In this document: one piece after another, positions 1-10,240 of the stretch
How the letters are laid out: every line of letters begins with the position of its first letter
Position numbering within the stretch: position 1 is the stretch's first letter
Origin: Spirodela intermedia
Taxonomy: Eukaryota; Streptophyta; Magnoliopsida; Alismatales; Araceae
Length of the DNA: 64,000 nucleotides
Reading direction: 5' to 3'
Assembly (NCBI GenBank): GCA_902729315.2
Contig: LR746272.1
Location: forward strand, 11,154,327 to 11,218,326
Notes under the pieces: model-generated
The model's database searches: none
The model's input: only the letters and a program-made list of their open reading frames with translations
What the model was told of the DNA's origin: nothing
Program-made: the position numbers and the translations under genes

Positions 1-2250
1 TACTGATTTTTGAATAATCGATTTAACGTTATTATTAGTTACCAATTTTATCTTCTCCTAGTATTAGCCACTCCTCTTTATATGCCTCCCTCTCCTTGAA
101 ATTCGCGTTGCATCTCATATTTGCGATGTTGGATGTTGCATCCCATGCCAAGTGTAGATTCCGCTGAAGGAAGGTTGGGCTATACATTGAGGAAAGGAGT
201 CTTAGATGGAGAAGTGCCGGTTTGAGGAGGAAAACTTGATTCCGCCTGTAACGTACCTCCCGGCCTCCGTGAGAAGATGGATCCCTTTGCAGATCTGAGT
301 GCATTGGGGGAGGAGGGGTAGTATGTAACCCGTGCGCGCTGGCTGAGGTAAGCCAGCCATGGGAGCTTGGACGAATTTAATTCCCAATGGGTGCGAAGTA
401 TCCCCAGATTTCAGAGAGCTCCATTGGTTGCTCCCGGGTTTCCCCCCCGTTTCACACGGGTTTGAGATTATTAGGAAGATCTTTTCATATCTTCAATGCT
501 GTCTCCCTCAAGGAGGTTCTTTCAATGGCGTAGGATGAGAAAATAACGACAGAAAGGAAAAGCAAAGCGGTTAACGACTGTAGAAAGGGTTCTTATCGTA
601 GCAGAGAATGTTACACTGCATGCTCCGTAAGATATTTGTCAAGCCTGACAAAATACCGAGTTCAGCATCCAAAGACTGAACTTTACACCATGCGAGATGC
701 TCTCTTTGTGTCTAAACAATGGGAATTGATGAAGTGTGGTGCCCTCAGCACACTTCATGATGTTATCCCAGATAACTTAGCTCAACCGACACATGAATGT
801 GTCGTTTTCCTCATTTCATAGAAATGCCCGGCAGCCGTTTCCCCTCGTCCTCAACGTGCGAGAAGAAATGCAGATGTGAGTAAATGGAAGCAGCAATGGA
901 GTTTTTCTCAATGTTTCTTTCTGGGCAATGAGCTTTTCCTCAATCTAATAGTCGCGTGGTTCACGATACATGTTGCGGCCACAGGGGCCTTCCTGGAGGG
1001 GAAGGAAGGTCATCGTCCCCTTCATCTTTCACACTCCCGGGGAATAGCTCACGAGAAGGCTCATTACATTCATCAAAAGGCTACGCCCATAGGGTAGGCA
1101 CGAGTTTGGATGGTCCCTTCTTTGTAGACTAGCTACACTCGGGCTTCCTCCTTTCTCCCCCTCCACACGGATGCCTCGCGTTACTGCTCTCCTCTTCGAG
1201 TCGTTCCCTCTCCCTCTCCGGGAAGTCGCAACCTTTGTTCCTGGCGCCGCAAAGTATCTACAATGGTATTACTTTTACCGGCCAAAAGAGTTCTTTCGCC
1301 TGATCTCATAAAAGAGCGGATGATATCCTGAGTTTGGAGATTGATGCCCATCTTATGTGCTCTTAGTCTAAATTTTGTCCGAGTCCGCACATCTCCCAGT
1401 GTCCATTGCCAACAGTCGCCGAAACTCTGTGTTCGCCACGCGCAAAGCTCGACAGCTGGATCGGTTAGTTATTAATAATGGAAGATGCGTGTCATGGATA
1501 CGAAGAAGTAGCCTGGGGGCGAGATGTCGGCATGGTAGAAGTATACCAATTATTTACTACTTAGACATGATTACTGAATGGAGACGGGATAAAAGAATCG
1601 AGCCATCGAACTCGAGATCGATTGATCGTGAGTGCAGTAGACTCATATACCTTAAACTATAGAGAAACCCCATTCAATAAGAGAGTATACGGGCATATCT
1701 ATCAGAAATATTGATTTCTCGACGGTCTGTAGAGAATTGGACTATCTAGAAGCTCGTTACAGCTATAGGATTTAACTTCTACATCCTACGTGGTATTTGA
1801 TCGAAGCACCTGGCGCCTTTCTTCCCTGTTCATTCATACGCAAAGCTGGAGAACAAAGGACACCGTCGGCCGCTATCTCTCCGTGAAAGCTCACGAGCGG
1901 AGATCGAAACTGCGTGGGATCCTCATGACGTTTACAACCTTCAGATCCTCTCGAACGTCGTGGGTAATTCGCATAATGTTGCCGGGGATCTGACTGAATC
2001 CATGCACCGCTTCAGCGATCCTCCCAACTTCATCCCCCGCGGCAACGTCGTCAATTTGGACATTTAATGCCGGGGCGAAGCTCCCAAGCCACACAGAGAT
2101 CTTTCCGTGCTGCTTGAAAAGTCTCTGACAGGAACAGCGGAAAGCCCCGGCCGATCCTTCTCGCCACCTTATCCCGCTTTTGTTATACGAGACTAGGTTC
2201 CTTCCCCTTGGAGCTACTCCAACACTTGGAACGGGCTGTGGCCCGCCGAC
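1..2250. other. Unrecognised low-repeat sequence upstream of DUF1677 copy A
   Basis: No frame longer than about 95 codons opens between 1 and 1890, and none of the short frames shows a family I know. The sequence lacks the GA/CT microsatellites and poly-A/T runs seen elsewhere, has intermediate base composition and resembles plant mitochondrial intergenic DNA in texture. That is only an impression, because no organellar gene was recognised. The last few hundred bases should contain the promoter of the downstream gene. Confidence 0.4.
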
Positions 2251-2256
2251 GCCGTC

Positions 2257-2264
2257 TATAAATA
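2257..2264 (+). promoter_or_regulatory. TATA box of DUF1677 copy A
   Basis: The octamer TATAAATA lies 62 bp before the ATG at 2326, the usual place for a plant core promoter. It is conserved at 8263-8270 in the other copy. Confidence 0.65.
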
Positions 2265-2325
2265 CGGAAGACAGCTCCCATCCCCCGCGCTTTTCAGCTA
2301 AGCAAACGAGGGAGGAAGAGATTCG

Positions 2326-2940
2326 ATGGCTACTCAGGTCCCAGCGAACTCTCACCTGCCCCTCAAAAGAGGCAATGAAGACGAGAGCCTGCCTCCTCTC
2401 AAGGTAGAGGCTCGCTTCCATTTTTATCGTTACAGGTGTTTCTGTGTTGCATCCATTTTCCGCTGGTGCTCATACTCCTTCTCGCATTGTTTCCAGATTG
2501 ATCGGTCACTAAGAAGAGTCGTCTCAGAAATCTCCCCGGAAACCGATGACATAATGGTGGAGATCGAAGAGGAGATGATCGAGTGCGAGTGCTGCGGAAT
2601 GTCCGAAGAGTGCACCCCCAAGTACATCAGCCGTGTTAAGGCATTCTTCTGCGGGAAATGGGTCTGCGGCCTCTGCTCCGAGGCGGTGAAAGAGCAAGTA
2701 AGGAAGAACCCCGCGGCCTCTCTGCAGGAGGCGCTGGAGTCCCACATGGCTCTCTGCATGAAGTTCCACAGGACAATTAGAGCCAACCCCAAGCTCTCCT
2801 TTGCTAGTTCCATGAGGGACATCGCCAAGAGGAGCTCGCAGAGAAGGACGTCGAACAGCTTCTTTGGGGTAAAGATGGGAAGAATCGCAAGCTGCGGCGC
2901 TCGGTTTAATCTCGAGGTCGACAGTTCCCCGATTCAGTGA
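2326..2940 (+). CDS. DUF1677 family protein, tandem copy A
   Basis: Plant-specific small protein of unknown function, recognised from the cysteine-rich core CECCGMSEEC followed by a tyrosine/arginine segment, GKWVCGLCSEAVKEQ and a C-terminal SMRDIAKRS-like element. The spaced Cys residues suggest metal binding, which is inference. The preferred model has two exons, 2326-2403 and 2497-2940, with a 93-bp GT..AG intron, giving 173 aa, the same length as the related gene at 16844-17365. The intron is a multiple of three and has no stop, so retention would give a continuous 204-aa protein with an aromatic/Cys-rich insert. The ATG follows a TATA box by 62 bp. The second copy is at 8333-8998 and the coding differences are very few, so both may be functional. 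Confidence 0.88.
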   Translation: MATQVPANSHLPLKRGNEDESLPPLKVEARFHFYRYRCFCVASIFRWCSYSFSHCFQIDRSLRRVVSEISPETDDIMVEIEEEMIECECCGMSEECTPKYISRVKAFFCGKWVCGLCSEAVKEQVRKNPAASLQEALESHMALCMKFHRTIRANPKLSFASSMRDIAKRSSQRRTSNSFFGVKMGRIASCGARFNLEVDSSPIQ

Positions 2941-4183
2941 AACTTTCGCTTCCTGTTGGGGTGCGTATGAACTTCAGACTAAGGACTGTCATGTATGGAA
3001 ATTTGTGGGCGATGTTAAGCAGTTCATGAACACGGCACTAAGTGCCCGATACTAAGTGAATCCTGCTGTGCGAGCGGGAATTATATAAAGATGAAGAATG
3101 TTGACCACGATGATTCGGTTGATTTTGCGTATTCATGCTTTTATTTCTTGAGTGTAAGAAGAACTCACTAAATGTACATAATCACTACATACGATTGATA
3201 ATGAATGGACGAAAGGGGTACTTTCTTCTAGTAAAGCCAACGTAATTGTTTCTTGTGGTTATTTGGTCTTAACTCCTTTATATTGAACAAAATTATTTGT
3301 CAAAATCCTGTATTTTTTTTCCATTAAATTTTGTCCTAAAATTATCACTCTTTTTTCATAGTAACTTGACCTAATAAGCTTTATTTAACAGGTAACTCAC
3401 TCCTAAAAGATTTGCAACAACCCCCTCACCGTTTCTCTCTCCCTCTTCTCTCTCTCTCGCGCTCTCCATTAACTCCGCAGTGTTAAAAGTTTGAGACATT
3501 GTTTCACAAAAAACGATATGCCGACAACCTCTCCATCAGTGCACTCAGCTTGCAGAGAGCTAAAACGAAATTAGCTTCTTCAATTAAATAGATAACTTAT
3601 TTAAGGAACAAACGTCTAAGTCAACGGTCCAAAGAACTAATTCCCTGTCTCATATGATTCGTCAAAAACTAGCAAGAAATTCCCCGTCCAGTTTGTTGTG
3701 TAACTATCTGCGACTGCTCATTGCCTCCACTGAATCCTCCGCATATGCTATCTTACCCAGAATCGCAATCAACCAAATCATCCTGGCGCACTGCCAGAAT
3801 CTCTCATACAAGGTAAGCTAAACTTTTAAAGTAATTATATTAAAATTCCTTATGAACAATTCGCAACACGATTTAAGATGGAACATCATCCACTATCAGA
3901 TAAGACATCAGATAAATGTTATAAAAAAATTGACCAAGGGCTCAATGAACCCAAACCTCCTAGATCTGCCTAATCGAATTAGCCAAAAATATATTGAATG
4001 GATGCTGATTGCCTCATGAATTACTTCCCTGGAAGGATTTGAGCTTCCCACTGATCGGGTCGAGCCGCCCATGATATCTGCTCTGTTTCGGACCATTCCC
4101 GTTAGTTGCATGATAATCCCACAGTCCAGTTTTCAGAGGAAAGTGGCAGACAAGGAGACGCTGGGGGCAAAAGAATTGAGAAT
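2941..4183. other. 3' flank of DUF1677 copy A, no gene seen
   Basis: AT-rich non-coding sequence with a short CT tract near 3430-3470. The equivalent stretch in the other unit is 8999-10240. No protein similarity recognised on either strand. Confidence 0.6.
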
Positions 4184-4400
4184 TCAAGAGCTCAGGTACT
4201 TTTCCCAGCCTTTTCCCCTTCTAGCTTCTCAGCCTTTATCAGAACAGACTGTTCCATGTCTTCTTGATATTGTCTCAATCTGAAACAGATAGTCGACGAC
4301 GTTGCCATGAACACAGATCGGGGGAATATCTTCTACAAAAGGAAAAGGGGAAGAAAACTCAACCTGTCACAGAGGCTGGAATCTCCCACCGCCAGGATCT
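4184..4400 (-). pseudogene. Orphan 3' tail of phosphoribosylaminoimidazole carboxylase
   Basis: The sequence matches the last exon (10241-10334) and the first 37 bp of similarity to exon 15 (10419-10455) of the intact gene on the same strand. The exon-like parts here are 4184-4279 and 4364-4400, with the intervening intron still recognisable. Two extra bases in the C-rich run near 4212-4219, compared with the intact copy, shift the frame and bring an early stop. There is no upstream carboxylase exon: the similarity ends at the duplication junction, and next comes a receptor-kinase fragment. It is a by-product of the tandem duplication. Confidence 0.88.
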
Positions 4401-4504
4401 CCCGTGAGACAGAGACTATAGGACGAGAAGAGAGCGAGGGAGCGAGAGAGAGAGAGAGAGGGAGAGAGATAGAGACAGGCCACTGACAATCTCCCGTGAA
4501 GCAC

Positions 4505-5480
4505 TCAGCGGCTTCCGACTCCAGATAGTTGACCTCCCCTGTTGCCTCCTTCCCGTTCTCTTGTTATTAGAAGCGATGATATGAAACGGTTACCCACGCT
4601 CCGTCGTAACGTGTCCCACGTTCCCCGGAGCAAACGCCTGAGTTGCAGGAGGTGGAACGATTCGTTCATTACGTGGTTTTGACCGTTTCTTCCGTGGCAC
4701 GTGGAGGACATCCAAGGGTCTACCAGTATCCTTCTGTTGAGCATATTCGATGAGAGATCCAGCACGGCCAGGATGTCGCCAGACCTTAGGTCAGAAGAGA
4801 TACCACCGAGAAACTGGTTCACCCAAAGCTGTAGCACTCGAAGCAGAGAAAGTGGGATGACAGACGCCGGCATATTCGTTTCTGGCAATTGGAAAAGAAA
4901 TGGAGGATTTCTCCGGAGAGTTTGTTGTCGCTGAGATCTAGATATGTTGAGGTGTTCGATCCCGTGGAAAGCAGATCCCAAGTGGAGCCTCTCATGAGAG
5001 ATTTTTATGCAGAACATCAATACCCAGTACATTGATGATTATGATTCTTACGAGCTCCGGACGGATCCCTCCGACGAACTCGTTGCTGCTCAGCGTTAGG
5101 GGCCGGACCCTCTGCAGCTCGGAGATTTCGACTACATGGGTCCCCCAATCCTGCTCATTCCTGGCAAGTAATAGTTTAGCCTACATCAGACTTACTCAGA
5201 AGCTCACTCTTATGCTCAAGAAAAATGGACACGGGTTTTGGATCTGGCACAACTCTTATGCTCCTTGAATATGGAAGACTGCGAAAGACGGAAACTGAAG
5301 AAATCAGAGCTTCGTCCATATACTCCCCCTCCAGCTGCTGACGTTTCCAGCCGCAAAGGCTGTTGTTGGTGCAGCTGCTTCTCCAGTCAAACAGGGCCTT
5401 CTTCCAAACCAACCTGAAATAGAAGGAACAACTGAGCCGCCTTAGCATTGAACTGTGTTGCCCTACCACTACCGGCCGCC
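4505..5480 (-). pseudogene. Decayed LRR receptor-kinase ectodomain fragment
   Basis: Reading 5480 to 4505 on the minus strand gives pieces typical of a subfamily XI-like LRR receptor kinase: a cap-like segment with DWRSSCTNNSLCGW, then leucine-rich repeat pieces such as YLDLSDNKLSGEI (near 4905-4945), LRVLQLWVNQF and LAVLDLSSNML. The pieces fall in different frames and are broken by stops, so no intact product is possible. There is no kinase domain here; the fragment degenerates into a GA tract at about 4440-4475 and meets the junction at 4400. The combination of LQLW and VLDLSSN resembles SKM1-like receptors, from memory only. Confidence 0.7.
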
Positions 5481-6006
5481 AACCGGTCAGGTCATATCAC
5501 TGTTGTTGTCTTCACCAAGGTGAGGAAATGGAGAGATGTAGAGTGGTAAAGTGGTAATTCAGACTGGTACAGGTTATATAGTTCGAAGTTGTTGGTTTTT
5601 AAAACTCAAAACTCAAGTGGAAACTAGTGTGCACCTTTACGACAGAAAATTGCTTTTAATATTATCTTATACATGACATTTCTTGATAGAATAGGTTATA
5701 TGAAAGTCAACTTTTGGGAAATGGTCAATGTACAGGATGTATAAATAACTCAGAATAATCATCAGATTTGGTATTATAGCAAACCAGCGGGCAATAAAGA
5801 CCGGTTTCTGCAACCCGGAGTACTTTCTAATATTACGCAGAATGTGACTATTCTTAATGCACTACTTCACATGAAAACCAACTATCTAGAGTTTTCAAGT
5901 GGAAGATATAAGTAATGCAAGTGCAATTCGACAGAGACCGTCGTTTCTGCTACCAGGTTAGAGTGATTACTCTCCGGCTCAAAACTAATTAGCAAAATGA
6001 AAACCA
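5481..6006. other. Spacer, nothing recognised
   Basis: AT-rich sequence between the receptor-kinase fragment and the start of the part that is repeated inside the window. No frame or motif supported. Confidence 0.5.
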
Positions 6007-8255
6007 TACTGATTTTTGAATAATCGATTTAACGTTATTATTAGTTACCAATTTTATCTTCTCCTAGTATTAGCCACTCCTCTTTATATGCCTCCCTCTC
6101 CTTGAAATTCGCGTTGCATCTCATATTTGCGATGTTGGATGTTGCATCCCATGCCAAGTGTAGATTCCGCTGAAGGAAGGTTGGGCTATACATTGAGGAA
6201 AGGAGTCTTAGATGGAGAAGTGCCGGTTTGAGGAGGAAAACTTGATTCCGCCTGTAACGTACCTCCCGGCCTCCGTGAGAAGATGGATCCCTTTGCAGAT
6301 CTGAGTGCATTGGGGGAGGAGGGGTAGTATGTAACCCGTGCGCGCTGGCTGAGGTAAGCCAGCCATGGGAGCTTGGACGAATTTAATTCCCAATGGGTGC
6401 GAAGTATCCCCAGATTTCAGAGAGCTCCATTGGTTGCTCCCGGGTTTCCCCCCCGTTTCACACGGGTTTGAGATTATTAGGAAGATCTTTTCATATCTTC
6501 AATGCTGTCTCCCTCAAGGAGGTTCTTTCAATGGCGTAGGATGAGAAAATAACGACAGAAAGGAAAAGCAAAGCGGTTAACGACTGTAGAAAGGGTTCTT
6601 ATCGTAGCAGAGAATGTTACACTGCATGCTCCGTAAGATATTTGTCAAGCCTGACAAAATACCGAGTTCAGCATCCAAAGACTGAACTTTACACCATGCG
6701 AGATGCTCTCTTTGTGTCTAAACAATGGGAATTGATGAAGTGTGGTGCCCTCAGCACACTTCATGATGTTATCCCAGATAACTTAGCTCAACCGACACAT
6801 GAATGTGTCGTTTTCCTCATTTCATAGAAATGCCCGGCAGCCGTTTCCCCTCGTCCTCAACGTGCGAGAAGAAATGCAGATGTGAGTAAATGGAAGCAGC
6901 AATGGAGTTTTTCTCAATGTTTCTTTCTGGGCAATGAGCTTTTCCTCAATCTAATAGTCGCGTGGTTCACGATACATGTTGCGGCCACAGGGGCCTTCCT
7001 GGAGGGGAAGGAAGGTCATCGTCCCCTTCATCTTTCACACTCCCGGGGAATAGCTCACGAGAAGGCTCATTACATTCATCAAAAGGCTACGCCCATAGGG
7101 TAGGCACGAGTTTGGATGGTCCCTTCTTTGTAGACTAGCTACACTCGGGCTTCCTCCTTTCTCCCCCTCCACACGGATGCCTCGCGTTACTGCTCTCCTC
7201 TTCGAGTCGTTCCCTCTCCCTCTCCGGGAAGTCGCAACCTTTGTTCCTGGCGCCGCAAAGTATCTACAATGGTATTACTTTTACCGGCCAAAAGAGTTCT
7301 TTCGCCTGATCTCATAAAAGAGCGGATGATATCCTGAGTTTGGAGATTGATGCCCATCTTATGTGCTCTTAGTCTAAATTTTGTCCGAGTCCGCACATCT
7401 CCCAGTGTCCATTGCCAACAGTCGCCGAAACTCTGTGTTCGCCACGCGCAAAGCTCGACAGCTGGATCGGTTAGTTATTAATAATGGAAGATGCGTGTCA
7501 TGGATACGAAGAAGTAGCCTGGGGGCGAGATGTCGGCATGGTAGAAGTATACCAATTATTTACTACTTAGACATGATTACTGAATGGAGACGGGATAAAA
7601 GAATCGAGCCATCGAACTCGAGATCGATTGATCGTGAGTGCAGTAGACTCATATACCTTAAACTATAGAGAAACCCCATTCAATAAGAGAGTATACGGGC
7701 ATATCTATCAGAAATATTGATTTCTCGACGGTCTGTAGAGAATTGGACTATCTAGAAGCTCGTTACAGCTATATGATTTAACTTCTACATCCTACGTGGT
7801 ATTTGATCGAAGCACCTGGCGCCTTTCTTCCCTGTTCATTCATACGCAAAGCTGGAGAACAAAGGACACCGTCGGGCGCTCTCTCTCCGTGAAAGCTCAC
7901 GAGCGGAGATCGAAACTGCGTGGGATCCTCATGACGTTTACAACCTTCGGATCCTCTCGAACGTCGTGGGTAATTCGCATAATGTTGCCGGGGATCTGAC
8001 TGAATCCATGCACCGCTTCAGCGATCCTCCCAACTTCATCCCCCGCGGCAACGTCGTCAATTTGGACATTTAATGCCGGGGCGAAGCTCCCAAGCCACAC
8101 ATAGATCTTTCCGTGCTGCTTGAAAAGTCTCTGACAGGAACAGCGGAAAGCCCCGGCCGATCCTTCTCGCCACCTTATCCCGCTTTTGTTATACGAGACT
8201 AGGTTCCTTCCCCTTGGAGCTACTCCAACACTTGGAACGGGCTGTGGCCCGCCGA
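6007..8255. other. Unrecognised sequence upstream of DUF1677 copy B
   Basis: Second copy of the block at 1-2250. It appears identical from 6007 to about 7773, then carries substitutions (first seen at 7774, t against g at 1768). Short frames are the same as in copy 1 and none belongs to a family I know. Confidence 0.4.
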
Positions 8256-8262
8256 CGCCGTC

Positions 8263-8270
8263 TATAAATA
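8263..8270 (+). promoter_or_regulatory. TATA box of DUF1677 copy B
   Basis: TATAAATA lies 63 bp before the ATG at 8333, in the same setting as in copy A. A one-base insertion in the leader (about 8307) is the only nearby change. Confidence 0.65.
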
Positions 8271-8332
8271 CGGAAGACAGCTCCCATCCCCCGCGCTTTT
8301 CAGCTAAAGCAAACGAGGGAGGAAGAGATTCG

Positions 8333-8998
8333 ATGGCTACTCAGGTCCCAGCGAACTCTCACCTGCCCCTCAAAAGAGGCAATGAAGACGAGAGCCTGCC
8401 TCCTCCCAAGGTAGAGGCTCGCTTCCATTTTTATCGTTACAGGTGTTTCTGTGTTGCATCCATTTTCCGGCTGGTGCCCCATTTTTATCGTTACAGGTGT
8501 TTCTGTGTTGCATCCATTTTCCGCTGGTGCTCATACTCCTCGCATTGTTTCCAGATTGATCGGTCACTAAGAAGAGTCGTCTCAGAAATCTCCCCGGAAA
8601 CCGATGACATAATGGTGGAGATCGAAGAGGAGATGATCGAGTGCGAGTGCTGCGGAATGTCCGAAGAGTGCACCCCCAAGTACATCAGCCGTGTTAAGGC
8701 ATTCTTCTGCGGGAAATGGGTCTGCGGCCTCTGCTCCGAGGCGGTGAAAGAGCAAGTAAGGAAGAACCCCGCGGCCTCTCTGCAGGAGGCGCTGGAGTCC
8801 CACATGGCTCTCTGCATGAAGTTCCACAGGACAATCAGAGCCAACCCCAAGCTCTCCTTTGCTAGTTCCATGAGGGACATCGCCAAGAGGAGCTCGCAGA
8901 GAAGGACGTCGAACAGCTTCTTTGGGGTAAAGATGGGAAGAATCGCAAGCTGCGGTGCTCGGTTTAATCTCGAGGTCGACAGTTCCCCGATTCAGTGA
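8333..8998 (+). CDS. DUF1677 family protein, tandem copy B
   Basis: Duplicate of the gene at 2326-2940 with the same Cys-rich core and C-terminus. The preferred model is exons 8333-8410 and 8555-8998, giving 173 aa. The intron is 144 bp against 93 bp in copy A: a 54-bp segment (from about 8425) is tandemly duplicated and 3 bp are lost near the 3' splice site. The intron is again divisible by three and free of stops, so retention gives a 221-aa protein; a frame also stays open upstream of the ATG through the TATA region, but the ATG after the TATA box is the better start. Exon differences from copy A are mostly silent. Function unknown. Confidence 0.87.
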   Translation: MATQVPANSHLPLKRGNEDESLPPPKVEARFHFYRYRCFCVASIFRLVPHFYRYRCFCVASIFRWCSYSSHCFQIDRSLRRVVSEISPETDDIMVEIEEEMIECECCGMSEECTPKYISRVKAFFCGKWVCGLCSEAVKEQVRKNPAASLQEALESHMALCMKFHRTIRANPKLSFASSMRDIAKRSSQRRTSNSFFGVKMGRIASCGARFNLEVDSSPIQ

Positions 8999-10240
8999 AA
9001 CTTTCGCTTCCTGTTGGGGTGCGTATGAACTTCAGACTAAGGACTGTCATGTATGGAAATTTGTGGGCGATGTTAAGCAGTTCATGAACACGGCACTAAG
9101 TGCCCGATACTAAGTGAATCCTGCTGTGCGAGCGGGAATTATATAAAGATGAAGAATGTTGACCACGATGATTCGGTTGATTTTGCTTATTCATGCTTTT
9201 ATTTCTTGAGTGTACGAAGAACTCACTAAATGTACATAATCACTACATACGATTGATAATGAATGGACGAAAGGGGTACTTTCTGCTAGTAAAGCCAACG
9301 TAATTGTTTCTTGTGGTTATTTGGTCTTAACTCCTTTATATTGAACAAAATTATTTGTCAGAATCCTGTATTTTTTTTCCATTAAACTTTTAGTCCTAAA
9401 ATTATCACTCTTTTTTCATAGTAACTTGACCTAATAAGCTTTATTTAACAGGTAACTCACTCCTAAAAGATTTGCAACAACCCCCTCACCGTTTCTCTCT
9501 CCCTCTTCTCTCTCTCTCGCTCTCCATTAACTCCGCAGTGTTAAAAGTTTGAGACATTGTTTCACAAAAAACGATATGCCGACAACCTCTCCATCAGTGC
9601 ACTCAGCTTGCAGAGAGCTAAAACGAAATTAGCTTCTTCAATTAAATAGATAACTTTTTAAGGAACAAACGTCTAAGTCAACGGTCCAAAGAACTAATTC
9701 CCTGTCTCATATGATTCGTCAAAAACTAGCAAGAAATTCCCCGTCCAGTTTGTTGTGTAACTATCTGCAACTGCTCATTGCCTCCACTGAATCCTCCGCA
9801 TATGCTATCTTACCCAGAATCGCAATCAACCAAATCATCCTGGCGCACTGCCAGAATCTCTCATACAAGGTAAGCTAAACTTTTAAAGTAATTATATTAA
9901 AATTTCTTAAGAACAATTCGCAACACGATTTAAGATGGAACATCATCCACTATCAGATAAGACATCAGATAAATGTTATAAAAAAATTGACCAAGGGCTC
10001 AATGAACCCAAACCTCCTAGATCTGCCTAATCGAATTAGCCAAAAATATACTGAATGGATGCTGATTGCCTCATGAATTACTTCCCTGGAAGGATTTGAG
10101 CTTCCCACCGATCGGGTCGAGCCGCCCATGATATCTGCTCTGTTTTGGACCATTCCCATTAGTTGCATGATAATCCCACAGTCCAGTTTTCAGAGGAAAG
10201 TGGCAGACAAGGAGACGCTGGGGGGAAAAGAATTGAGAAT
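8999..10240. other. 3' flank of DUF1677 copy B, no gene seen
   Basis: Counterpart of 2941-4183, with several substitutions and short indels (for example around 9385, 9520 and 9655). It separates the convergent DUF1677 and carboxylase genes. Confidence 0.6.

Larger units (their letters stand above)
1..4400. repeat. Tandem duplication, earlier copy (left end outside window)
   Basis: This stretch repeats at 6007-10455 in the same orientation. The offset is 6006 at the left and grows to 6055 at the right through small indels. Similarity ends sharply after the shared bases gccaggatct at 4391-4400: copy 1 continues cccgtgagac, the other copy continues ttatggccaa. Content in order: about 2.2 kb of unrecognised sequence, a DUF1677 gene, about 1.2 kb of flank, and the 3' tail of the purine carboxylase gene. 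From 1 to about 1767 I saw no difference from the other copy; beyond that there are scattered substitutions and indels. Confidence 0.97.

Noticed and set aside
8186-8332. Upstream extension of the DUF1677-B frame to an earlier ATG
   Set aside because: It would place the TATA box inside the coding sequence, and in copy A this extension is out of frame because of a one-base difference.
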